64,000 nt of DNA from Lutjanus erythropterus (taxonomy: Eukaryota > Chordata > Actinopteri > Lutjaniformes > Lutjanidae): the NCBI GenBank assembly GCA_020091685.1, contig CM034602.1:1982936-2046935 (forward strand). Reading direction: 5' to 3'. Positions 34,446 through 46,100 of the stretch are shown here, in pieces. A model generated the notes under the pieces. That model ran no database searches and had not been told where the DNA came from. It was given only the letters and a program-made list of their open reading frames with translations. The translations under genes were made by a program, and so were the position numbers. The stretch's first letter is position 1, and the number at the start of each line of letters is the position of its first letter.

Positions 34446-37400
34446 TGCGATCGAAACACTGTCAGTTTAACTGTTTGTGTGTAGGCGTTACTTTTTTCTT
34501 TGAAACCGTTTCTGATAACTTTGCACCCTGTTGTGCGTAAAACCCCTCATTATATCACACGTGTTGAAGACGTCTAAGAAATGCCCTTGTGTCCCCGCCA
34601 CTGTTGTGACGCCCCTGTGAGTGAATCCGTATGAATTTGGTGACTTTTCCTGTAGCGTCACCATGAGGTTTATATTTGTGGTTGGTCCTGAAATATTTCA
34701 ACAATGCTGTGTCGCCTCACAGAGCAGCTAGCCTGGCTGTAGACTCCTCGTTTTTCTCTTGTTTTGAGAATGTTGTATTTTCACACAGTTTTTTGTCTCC
34801 ATTCGATTTTCAAAATGGTTGATAGCATTATTTACCACAGTTTTTGTCCTCTGAGAACAGCTCATATGGTTTTGGTTGTAAACTCTGAAAATAAAACTGG
34901 GGACAAACTGGTTGCTGACTGTGTGCAGGACTCAATATTTTACAATATTTTTTCAAATCTCAACTTGTACACAAGAAAACAGACAAATGCAAAAAGAAAA
35001 TGACGTCCTTAGTTTTTTTTTCTCTATTTCAGATTCAGCTGTATGAGATTACATAACAGTGACAGCTCTCCTTCTGTTATACATACTTTAATTTTGAAAT
35101 GGGGAAATTATGTGTTTCCAGAGGGTTAGTCATCAGTTTAACCCTCTTTGTTTAAAGAGAGACGGAAGTCGAGCTGGTTTAGATGTTTTTTTTCCATCTG
35201 AGGCGGTTTTGGAGGTGAGACATCTTATCCATCTCGATTGTGTTTAGACCTCGTGAATTGTTTGTGTACGAAGGTCGTAAATGTTTGGCTGTTTTCCCTC
35301 CCAGCCTGTAATCTGCAGCAGCAGCAGAAGGAGCTGACGGAGAGGCGGCAGAGAGGTGATGAAGAGCTGATAAACAGCCAATCAGAGCTGCAGTCTGAAG
35401 CTGGTCGCAGTTTAAATCTGACTTTAAGATTCTGGATCAGTTTTGTTTGATTTCAGTCAGAGACAGCTGCAGATACTCACTTAAGCAACATATGTGGTTT
35501 AAACCGCTGCTGAAAACAGTCCAAGACAAATGCACTAATTCTTCATAACTGAGTGAAGTTTACTAAAAATACTTTAAGTTTTTTAGAGATGTATTAGGAT
35601 GTTGTTCTGTAGTTTTGTTTTGTAGTTTTTATGGGTGTCAGCTTTTAATGCCTTTCTTCATCTTCTGTTATGTGAAAACATCAGATTTTCACACAGACAG
35701 AGGAAGTAAAGTGTGTGTCCTCCTACAGTTCAGTATGATAAAATAAAATCCCAGCACACTGCAGAGCTCTCCTCTGCCATGCTGCTGACCGCGCTGCAGC
35801 CGCTGTGCAGCATCACCTGCCCTGCACGCTCTGCGCTCCTTCTTGCCTTGAATTGAGGGTTTATTTTGACCAAACCAGTGATGATGGTTGGAACAGTGGC
35901 AAAACATGAAGCTTTTTTTTATCTTGTTTCTGAGTTTGAATGAAGCTCACAACGATGATATTAAAATTACAGTTTTGAAAATTGAACCTGGTTAGTTTTA
36001 ACTTGACACACCAGACGGTTTGTAACACAGATCCATCTGCTGTCTATGGAAACTGTTTGGAAAAGGGCATGTACTTTCAAAAAGATCACTTGCCAGGTGA
36101 TTGGATGAACCGTCTATGGCGTCTAACACGGGCTAACTTCAAACAATCAGACAAATTAATCAAAATGAAGCCAGAAAAAGATTGAAAACATCTTTTCCAT
36201 CAATAAAAGCCTTCAGTGTTGTTCTTTGTCCTTCTTTCAATGAAGAAATACTCGTCGAGTCTTATATAACTGATGCTATCACTGTATCTGTGCTAGCCTC
36301 TGTGGACATTGATTGGGTTGCACCATCTCTGTTGCGGACACACACCGATAGCTTGGAGCCTGGTAAGATGGATTCTCACACACAACTGTTTCTATCTAAC
36401 CAAAAAAGGTATCTTACTCTCAACTGATGATCAGTTTCCAACTGATGATTCAAATCTTTGACTTTCAGTAGAAACCCCAAACATACATGTATTATACTCG
36501 TGCCTATGGCTTGTGAGCGCAAGCGATAGGATGCTGACGATGATTTACTTAACGGCCACTTGTGTCATTAATAATGAGGGTTTTCTGAAAGTTAAATGCA
36601 GAATCTTTAAGGAGTTTTAATATGCAACCACAGTGTCTGTTAAAGGTCGTGTCCTGAAACTCTCAGATGACTGATTTGATTTTCTTTGAGTGAAGTTTTC
36701 CACTGACACACTGTCACGGTCAGTTTGAGAGAAAAGTCACGGCGAGTCTCTGCCAGCTTCACTGCAGATGATCTGAACATTCAGAGTGACTGCTGACACT
36801 GAACTAAAGCTGATTATGGTAATTAGATAAAGTACAGGAGCTAACTGATGTCTGCGGGTTGTAAAATTACAGGTGTTTGGTTTCTGTAAACTGTATTTAA
36901 GACATATTGAATGATGAACCTCAACAGTTTATTTTACGAAGTGGATATAGGATACGGTGTTTGAGAGAGGGAACTCTTTACATGTGGTTGTATAAAAACA
37001 GATGAAGGGAAAAAGCTGTATTTAAAAGTCGTACTATTTTCTGATCCAACTTCCATTGACAACATGACTTTCTCACATTCTCAGGTTTGTGTTTAGAGGA
37101 TGAAGAGGAAGGAGACCCCGACGTGAAACTGAGAGGACAATGAGTTGCAGATTCTGAAGCTGTTTATTTCTTCGGTTGTCAATCATTATAATCCGATAAT
37201 AACACCGACAGAGTCGAGCCGTCAGAGTTATTCAGCGGAGTCAGCTTCAGCCCTGCCAAAGTCACCTTTTTACTCGAGAGGAGATTTGAAGGCTGTGAAA
37301 TCTGGTTCATTGTCCACAGAGGATGATCTGAATGACTGGATCCTCTGACTTTTCATATAGCACCAACAAACATAAGCTTGCTGAAATTTCGTGACATACC

Positions 37401-38992
37401 TACCGTATGTGTAGGTCGTAGCAGTTGTAAATGACCTCAGTACCGTATTCCTTGTTGCCAAACTGGCCTCCGTTTGTCCCGGTCCAGCCGTGTTCACTGG
37501 TGGCCCTTTTCCATACTCAGAGCTGGCCTGGCTCGACTCGGTTTGACTGGACAATGAATATGAAACGGTAAAATACTGCACACTACTTTTAGGTGCTCGC
37601 TCATCCAGTTTCAGCTCCACCTGATCTCCGCTTCTTTTGCAAATTTGGATTTTCTCGCTTCAGACAAAGATGGTGGCAGCAGGTGGAAAAACTAAACTCC
37701 AGGCTTCAAAATGTCAGCTGTATTACCACGCAATGGTGAAGTAACTTTCAAAAACAGAATGTGAAATATGATGAATTCTTCTATTATTCATCTGCATCTG
37801 TTGCTTTTCATAGAAAAGAACTGAAACCAATGACTGCCTGGAAAGAAAGAGATCTAAAAACTGGAGGCCAAAGATGTTAGGAGGGAGGGGTGAGATGTGG
37901 GTGTGATTATTTGTCATTATTTCAAAAATAACAAAGCCAGGAGTGACTGAATGTTGGTCCAGAGTGGACCTGACAGTTTCCACTCGGGGTGGAGTGTTTG
38001 GTCACAGCGTCTTCTGAGGAGCCGAAAAAACCCACAAAAAAGTAGCTTAATTGTGCTTTTGCTGGACAAACTCTCATGTTTTCAGCCAGCATAAAATGTT
38101 CTGAGTCACTCTGTTTCATGTGCCTGGCAACTCATATTCATGTCCAAAACATGTTTAATGGACAAGTTCATCAGAAGGTGAGCCATCAACAAATTTCATT
38201 TATTTAATTTAATTTAGTGGAACTTTTGAGTCAGTCTGTTCAAACAAATGTCTAAAATGTGTCATGCAAAGTTATGTCAACTCAATACTGTCATTTCACA
38301 GCATTAATTCCATCACTACAACTTAACCTCTGTGCGTTATTTTTTTTTTAACAGACTGGAAAAGTGGGCTTTGGACTGGAAGTTTGCTGGTTTGATCTCG
38401 GGAGCAGCAGAATAAATCTGAGTGAGTAAAGCTGCATAGCTGTGAGCATCCTCATGACGTGACCTGCAGGATCAGTGTGCAGCCAAAAGTGTTTGAGCAC
38501 ACAGACTGTATGGACACATCAGTCCATGTACTTCTGTCCTGTCCATTTTGGGCAGGACTTGCCCCTCCCTCTGAGGTGCCCTCATGCATGGCTTCAAACC
38601 TCCAAACTGCTCCAGTGAGCAGCAGATCAGATTGTGGTTGAACTGGACAGCTTCCAGGCAGGATGTTTGTGTTTGTCTTCCAGCGGATGCTCGAGGTTCT
38701 CTGGTGAGACTCAAGAGCCCTGATGTGTCTATTAAAGTTGAATCATTCTATCTTTATCTCTCCGATTCAGATTTCCACATCCCAACTCAAAGTACCTGCC
38801 AATACAGAGCACAGATCTGATACTAGTGTTCTCAGATCAGAGATGGTGTGGCACTGTGTCATATGGTTGGATACCATTCATTTGAACAGATACCGTTGCG
38901 AGTAACAATACTTGAAATCCTGAGTACAAGGGGGGCAAAATTCCCACATTTCTGAATTTCAACAACAATTTATTTTTTAATGTGGATCAGTC

Positions 38993-39180
38993 AAGTGTGA
39001 CTGTTAATCCAAGTAGCTCCATTGGTAGAGTGTGCGCCCCATGAATTAAAGCTATCAGTCCTCTACAGTGGCTGCTGGTTTGACTCCCACCTGTGACCCT
39101 TTGGTTGGTGTCGTCCTCACAACCTTTCCTGCTGCTCATTGGCTGTCCTGTCAAAATAAAGGCAAAAATCCTGAGAAAAT
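38993..39180 (+). mobile_element. tRNA-derived SINE
   Basis: It begins with a tRNA-like head: an A-box-like TAGCTCCATTGGTAGAGTG and a B-box-like GGTTTGACTCC about 55 nt further, the internal RNA polymerase III promoter layout. A fish-type body and a tail containing CTGTCAAAATAAAGGCAAAAA follow. It is a decayed copy, not a functional tRNA: the acceptor stem does not close. Confidence 0.82.
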
Positions 39181-39629
39181 AACCTTTAAAACCGTCAGTA
39201 TCGAAGCTAATGACAATCGGGTGCATCTACAGTGTCAGCTGAAGGTGGTCCGGGTCTTGCAGTTTGGTCCTGACCAAAGACTGCCAATAAAGATGGACGA
39301 ACAAAAATTTGGCCAAAATGTCCCAGATACGAGTGCTGCCAACTTGCATTTGGAGCCAGAATCTGCACAGTGGTGATCAGGTGGTGGTGCCGCAGTATTG
39401 AGTTCCTGCCCATACAATTATGAGTTGAGCTCAGCTGTCAATCATGACATGCAGTTTCTGTGCAGCTACCTGAAGTCTTACTGTACTATGAGGTTGCCAG
39501 GTTTGGTAGCATAGTGCCAATATAGGGACCAAATCCAAAACTTGTGCTCACCAACTTTATCTGGCAATCAGCTGGAAATGTCCACAGCTGCTGCACAGAA
39601 ATATTAGGCGGATGGATACACTGGTGTTT

Positions 39630-40000
39630 GTGAAGAAATCATCCATCCATTCATCCATCTATTCCATTTTCTCCCACTTATCCAGGTTCAGGTTGCGATG
39701 GCAGCAGACTCAGCAGAGTATTTCAGAAGTTTCCCTCCCCAACAATTCTTTCCAGTTCCTCCTGGGGGATCTCAAAGCGTTCCTAGGCCAGATGGGATAT
39801 GTAATCCCTCCACCCTGGGGTCTTCTCCCAGTTGGACATGCCCAGTAAGCCTCCAAAAGGGAGGCACCCAGGAGGCATCTTAATCAGACGCTCGAACCAC
39901 CTCAGCCAGCACCTTTCAAAATGAAGGAGTGGCGGTTCTACTCCGAGCTCTGCACCTTATCTCTAATGCTGAGCCCAGACACCCTACAAAAGCATTTCTG
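39630..40000 (-). mobile_element. Non-LTR retrotransposon (LINE) ORF2 3' end, broken
   Basis: Read on the minus strand this matches the familiar fish LINE 3' end. It encodes a degraded form of the C-terminus that follows the reverse transcriptase (a trace of the RWFGHL/RMP, then LAWERLGIPQEE region) and ends in an ATGGATGG-type short repeat tail (39641-39665). The frame is interrupted and 5'-truncated. Confidence 0.78.
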
Positions 40001-40690
40001 TAATCTGTGTTCAGATTAAACAAGATACAACATATTAAATCGTGAGCAGTAACAGTTTTAGTGGGTGCATTTTTAAACTTTGAAGGTTAGCAGTTGCCCC
40101 TGCTTCCAGTTTCCACAGTATATTAAACTATGCTAACCACATCCTCACTCCAGCTGTGGACTTAACATCATTAACTCTCAGAAAGAAACTAAGATAGTGT
40201 ATTTCCCAAAATTCTGAACTAGTCTTTTAAATCTATTAATTTGTGGGAACTCATGTTGTAAAACTAAAAGGGCACTTGGAGAGATAATGAAAGTGAAAAA
40301 TAATTAATATATCTGCACCATACTGAAAAGTTTCTGCCTTGGCCCATGTTACATCCTTCCACTAACTTTCATGACTGTCGGGCCAGTAGTTTTTATATAA
40401 TCCTGCTGAGAAACAAACAAACAAACAAACCAAACCAAAAACCAGGGATTACAAAACTTAGTGATTTCTCAAACCTTTTCCTCCCAACACCTACTGGCTT
40501 CAGTAATAACTCCATAAATATAAAGACAAACAAAAATAACCATAAAAACATAGATCACATGGCCTTCAGCGTCATGCAGCTCTCTGATCCTCCAGCAGCA
40601 GCAGATTAGTGCTGAAACTCTAAAGCTTCTGTTAAAGTGGAGCTGGTAAAGACTTTCATTTATAATCAGCTGACTTCAACACTAATCCTC

Positions 40691-40726
40691 AGTTTACTCT
40701 GTTTTGACAGTTTACTCTGTTTTGAC
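40691..40726. repeat. 18-bp tandem duplication
   Basis: AGTTTACTCTGTTTTGAC occurs twice, perfectly, head to tail: a very recent small duplication. Confidence 0.95.
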
Positions 40727-42684
40727 AGCTCTTCTTTCAACATAAGCTTCTCCTCCTTCCCCTCATCCCCGAAAACAGTGTCGACACCCGGCCGTCCCTC
40801 CCTTTCCCGTGGGACAAACGGGGGCTATTGTTAAACTGTTAGGTCATGTGACCCGTCCCGCCACAGATCGCTTATGACTCATTTGACTGACGACTCCATC
40901 TTCACCAAACTACAGATTCACTCAGCAGGCTGATGAGGTGCTGGCTGTGATGTGAGCTTCATTACAGTCATTATCCCCAATTAAACAAATGACTGAGACT
41001 GTAAACTGTCTGAACTGTCTTTGTTGATTTAGTGACTGTTTTATGAGGTTTTTATAGAAAACTAATGTTTATTTTGTGCTCCTGTCAGAGAAAATGAACT
41101 CCAGCTCACTTTCATACAAAGTGATTAGTTTGGTTTCCAACACACTAAAATGCAATTTTCCGGTTCCTGCGTAAAAATGTTAAACTGTACTTTTAACTTT
41201 GCAATGCATTTTCCCCAATTTTAGGAAATTATTAAAGAAGGCATGTCAGACATTTTTTAAATTTTGCAGGAGTTGGTCCTGGATGACAGACCTGCAGACT
41301 ATTTTGTTGTATTTAAAGTGGTAATTATTCAAATGATCTCTTTTATTTAAGCTGTGAAAACACAGAGGCATAATTAAGACAGTTATATAGGAACACTCAA
41401 TCAAAAGCAGTTACTTTGGATTCACATGCACAGTTTCACAGCAGAACAAAGATCTCAAAACATCCATAGAAACAGTTTGCTTCTGTGCTGTTCCTTCCAG
41501 TTTTCACTAGAATAAAACAAAGACAGTGTTTTTAGTCGTTTCATCAAAAATATGTCTCATCTTTGCTGCTGCTGTCAGTCTTGTCTTTCTACATTTTGCA
41601 GAATTTTTGTTTACCCTCATTCAGTGAGAGAAAAAGAGAACACACTGGGAAAACACCGCCCGTCATCACTTGACAGACTTTTTTAATGTCAGTGGCATTT
41701 TCCACGGGTATAGACAAATCCAGCAACCTCTTTGTGTTCTCCGCCATCTTGCGGCGCAGCCTTTACTGTGTTGGTACGTCAGGTCCAACACTCCTGGTGT
41801 CTGCTGGTTGGGTCTTAGAGGGAATCCCAGATTTACAAGACTCTCACAAGATTTTTCATAGTTTCGGTCAAAATGTTCACTCTCGAGAGATCTTGCAGGT
41901 CCGGGGTTCCCTTCTAGACACGTGTCTGCAGTTGTCTGTTGACAGTGACTGTTGGATAATTGGACTGATGACGTCAGTAACTGATGAAGGTACCCTTTAG
42001 GATGGCGATATTAATGTTCTTCAGATGTTATACAGTAACTAACATGTTGACATGGGTGCTGAAATGAAAAGGAAGAGGTTCTGTGACACACACTTGTGGG
42101 AACCCAATCAAAACTTCTTCCTGTACATCTGTACTGTATTTAAGGGCAGATTTTCACTTTTTGCACCTGTGAGTAAAGGCTGACAGAGTTACAGTTTTTG
42201 AGAGTACTGCCTCTGTTGTCTCCTTGGAAACAAATGTGTGAGGAACAGAACAGGTTTGAAAAGTGTCTCATGATGTTTTAATTCTTTTTATGTTTTGATG
42301 TTCTATTCTTTTTTTTTTTTTTCAAAAATAAACTTCTGAGAATTTCTGAGAATCCTGGAGGGATGTCTGATACTCAACGTATTATTTTTTGAAGACATAT
42401 TTCTTTAATTAACAGATATTTTTCAAAGTCACCAACAAGAAACACTTTAGATGAAGTGAAACTCAACTACTGAGAACCAACTATTTTTTGATCTTTGTTG
42501 AGAGAAGTTGGAGGGGTCCCCATTCATTTCAATGCAGTCTTCTTGGAGCAGCATCTAGTGGACATTAGAGGAACTGCAGCTGAGCACACTTTATGTCAGG
42601 CTAACACTCAGGCGTAGCTGCTTATTCTACCGTCCGGTCTGTTGTCCTCCCTACAGCTGTGGTCCTAAAATGAAGTCTTGATGT

Positions 42685-43170
42685 CTACAGTATGAGACAC
42701 TTGATAATCAGACAGAGTCCCAGGAACATGATGATGCACAGACAGGAGAAATGGAGGGACAGGAGGAGCAGGATATCTCCCAGCAGGCTGTTCTCCCTGG
42801 GGTGAGGCGGAGGGATGGCGGGCTGAAGCGGCGGAGGAGGAGGACGGGGTGGAGCTTGGGGCATCTCACAGTAAACGCCCGTCCAGCCCTGGTAGCACTG
42901 GCAGGTGAACTTGTGCTTCATGTCCAGGATGTCGTGGTTGTTGAGGTGGCCGCTGACGTGGAAGCGAGGGCCCCTGGGCGTCGGGTTGCGGTGGATGTGG
43001 AAGAAACGCGGGTTCAGGTGCAGGTAGGCGCCTGAGTCCAGGCTCTTGCGGACACACCTGCCGTTCTTCTTGCAAAGCGCTTTGCTGCACAGTTTGGCGG
43101 CCGAGGTGACATTGATGACGTAATGTCCCAGCGGACCGTCAATGTACTTCTTCACTGTCAGGCAGTTCCT
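42685..43170 (-). CDS. hyal6: hyal6-like coding exon 3 (residues 343-503 and stop)
   Basis: Starts after CCTCCTCCAG with RNCLTVKKY, placing C345 for the long-range disulphide. The EGF-like module follows (CSKALCKKNGRC, then FTCQCYQGWTGVYC), then a proline-rich spacer and a 33-residue hydrophobic end with several cysteines. It stops at TAG (42687-42685). Confidence 0.92.
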   Translation of the reverse strand, partial: RNCLTVKKYIDGPLGHYVINVTSAAKLCSKALCKKNGRCVRKSLDSGAYLHLNPRFFHIHRNPTPRGPRFHVSGHLNNHDILDMKHKFTCQCYQGWTGVYCEMPQAPPRPPPPPLQPAIPPPHPRENSLLGDILLLLSLHFSCLCIIMFLGLCLIIKCLIL

Positions 43171-46100
43171 CTGGAGGAGGCAGGGGACAAAAGATACTGT
43201 TGTTAGTCTGTGAAACTAAAGGATCTTACTTCTAGTTTTTCACATTTTAAATCAATAACTTAATCATCTCTGCTGAGTATTTTCCACACCATACCATCAG
43301 TTTTTAGATTAATTATTTGGTTCTCACACAGTTTAGAGATAATGTGCTAAAATATGCTTAAAGATATCATTAAACAATAACCTAAATTCTGATATTTTAG
43401 CAACCATGCAACCATGACTGGCTCCTTGTCCTGAATGACGCTTTTTGTAACGTAACCTGTAACCCCACAGAGAGTTAGCTAAAGATATCCTAACTCATAG
43501 CTTAGTGCCAATCCATTTCTTACGTTTTTGGTGCCATGCCATTGCTCTGACTGCCCATTATTCTGAAATTCTAATAGTCTGAAGATATCCTGTTGGATTG
43601 AACGCCCATCTGTCTGACAGCATATTATCCTGAAAACACACCCATTGCCCAGAAGGCCCCCATGTTCCAAAAATGCACACTCTTCCTCAACCATAACCCA
43701 CTGGGCATGTTGTATCTGTGCCATGGTTTTGATCTGTCCTGCACAGCTTCATGCCCCAGCAGCAGCGTTTCAGGTATGGAGCGTTCTGCCTGCCTGATAA
43801 TGTTGACTTGCTTAGATTTTGTTGATTACCTTCAATTTTGTGCTTGAACCTAAGTAGGCTACAAAGTTAAATAGTTTCTTTTTTTTGTCTGTTTTAAGGA
43901 TGAAAGGGATTAATTGCTGATCAGTTAATGGGTTGATAAGAATTGATAAACCAGGTAGAATGTAATTGGTCTACTATTAAAAAAAGATCTGAAATATAAC
44001 AGATTATTTTTATGAGCGTGCTTCTGTGTGTGTTTTTGAGCTGCCCATATTTAACAATTTGGGTGGTGGGGTCATGCACCAACTGAGCTAAAGCTCTCCT
44101 GGTTTTACTCTGACACTGGACATTTGTCTGCAACAGTAAAATTGCTGAAAATGTTGTTTGATGTCGACCAGAAAGAAACCCCCACCGATTCAGCACTGTA
44201 GAATGTACCTTTGTTTTCAGAGTTGGCCTTTTAACTCTTCAACTCAAAGTTCTAGCTTCTCCAAACAGATCTTGGTCTGGTTGTGTTCATCTTGGTTTTT
44301 GCTTCCTAATTTTTTTTAGCTCACCCAGTGTTACAGAGACCTCCATTCAGTCTTTATAGCCACTGGCAGCTTTAGCATGTCCAGCTGGGCTCAGTGATCT
44401 TCTTATCTCCGTGTCTGTTTTTATGTTGTCGTGCTCACAGCTCTGACTTAGTTTTTGATCCGCCTACATCTAAAGACTCGGGTGTCGAGGGCACGCACAA
44501 ACTGACCTAAAGCTCTTATGATTTTATTATGACACTGGAAATTTGTCTGTAACAGTAAACTTCCTTGAAATGTTGTTTGGTATAGACTGGAAGGACAGCC
44601 TATTAAGGGCAAAACCCTCACCGAGTCGTCATCATGGACAGTGTGTATTTTTGGAGCAATGGGCCTTTGTTTTCAGGGTAATGGACTGTCGGACAAATGC
44701 GCTTTTGTGCTATATTGGGACATTTTTCAGATTTTTGGGGTTTTAGAACAGTGGGTTGTCAGAACAATGGGCAGTCCAGACATATTTGCAATTGTGCTTT
44801 TAGTTTAGGAAAAGTAAATAAAATACATCCTTTGCTAGAGAACCACACACATCACTTTGGCGGGTTAGGAACTCAAAATAGTGGGAATCTGTTGAAATAA
44901 GGGAGGGATTGCTGACCTTTTCCAGGACTTGGCAGTGATAAGAAAAATGTTTCAAGAGTTTGATGACTGGCCATGGAAATCTTCAACTCAAGTGACACTA
45001 AGCTCATTTCAATTGTGTCATCTGACATAAATTTCTCTCCCGTGACGACTACATGACAGATTTACAGCTGAGCGTTGTAAACAGGATGTAAAACAATCCA
45101 CAGCCACCAACAAAAATCCAGACCACTTTCACACATAAGTCAGATGCTTTGTGTCCCGGTTTTGGTCAGAAAAAAAAGCACTATTTTTGGAAACGTTAGA
45201 ATCTGGAGGAGAGAATAATAATGTGTGTTCATACTTTTCTGTTGTTTTATGCACCATGACTGCCTGCGATTTATTGTTCCCTGATGCTCTGTGGCTTGTT
45301 TTATATAAGGTATGCTATAATGTAGGGGTAAATCTATAACATAATAATCACTTGGTTTGAGGCTGCTCCTTTGATCTGATTTTAACTGAATTTAAAGCTT
45401 TTTGGGGGATGAGGAGTGTCTCTTTATTGAATTTGGTATTCAGACTTTTAAAACCTTTGTAGCGCTTGTTGCCAAAGAAACACCACTTAAATCAGTTCTC
45501 ACACATTTGAGCGGAAGTTTTTACGTAAAATTTTTACCATTACCTGTGATCGAGCGTACTCTGATGATCCCCAGAGGACGACGCCTGACGATCCCAAGGC
45601 GGCGCTCTCCCCGATGGTGTGAACCAGGTCGCTCTGAAACAGAGGGACACAGGCATTTTTAATTTTGGTTTTTTAGCCTTAATCCAACTATTACAGTCCA
45701 GTTATCTCAATGTTTATGAGACATTCAGCAATCTTTGTAATTGGAAAGTAGTTCCAGTAGATTCTACTGCAGTAAGAAAGTAGTTCCTACATGAAACTGC
45801 TCATAACTAGGAGTGCAGATTGTTTTGGCTTTTAAGTTTGTAGATGTGTGTGTAGGTGTTTTTTGATGCCTTGGAAAAAGGTGGACGTTTCTACGGCAAA
45901 TATCTCCAAAACTCTGCAACTCACACCAAAAGATCAAGATGGATAAATAGAACAACAGACAAGGGGGAAATATGCATTCTGAGTTTGGGGTGCACTGTCC
46001 CTTTAAGATGTCCGGTGGGCGCATGGTGTAAGGTGACTTGTTAAAAAGAGATAAAAACTGAGAACTTACCTCTGATAGAACCACAAAGGTGTAGGCGTAG

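Larger units (their letters stand above)
13370..42684. other. 29-kb interval between the two hyaluronidase genes
   Basis: No protein-coding gene is supportable. It should contain the untranslated first exon(s) of hyal4, which I cannot place. It is filled with repeats and microsatellites, with a few GC- or motif-rich islands near 23.77-24.42 kb, 28.64-28.74 kb, 31.04-31.30 kb and 35.30-35.43 kb that the repeats do not explain. Confidence 0.65.

Noticed and set aside
38995..39070. Possible functional tRNA gene
   Set aside because: A- and B-box matches exist, but the cloverleaf stems do not close and the sequence continues into a SINE body and tail.
45764..46069. Read-through of hyal6-like exon 1 into intron 1 as an alternative C-terminus
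   Set aside because: A consensus GTAAGT donor and the conserved downstream exons show the frame is open by chance; part of it is a MITE end.
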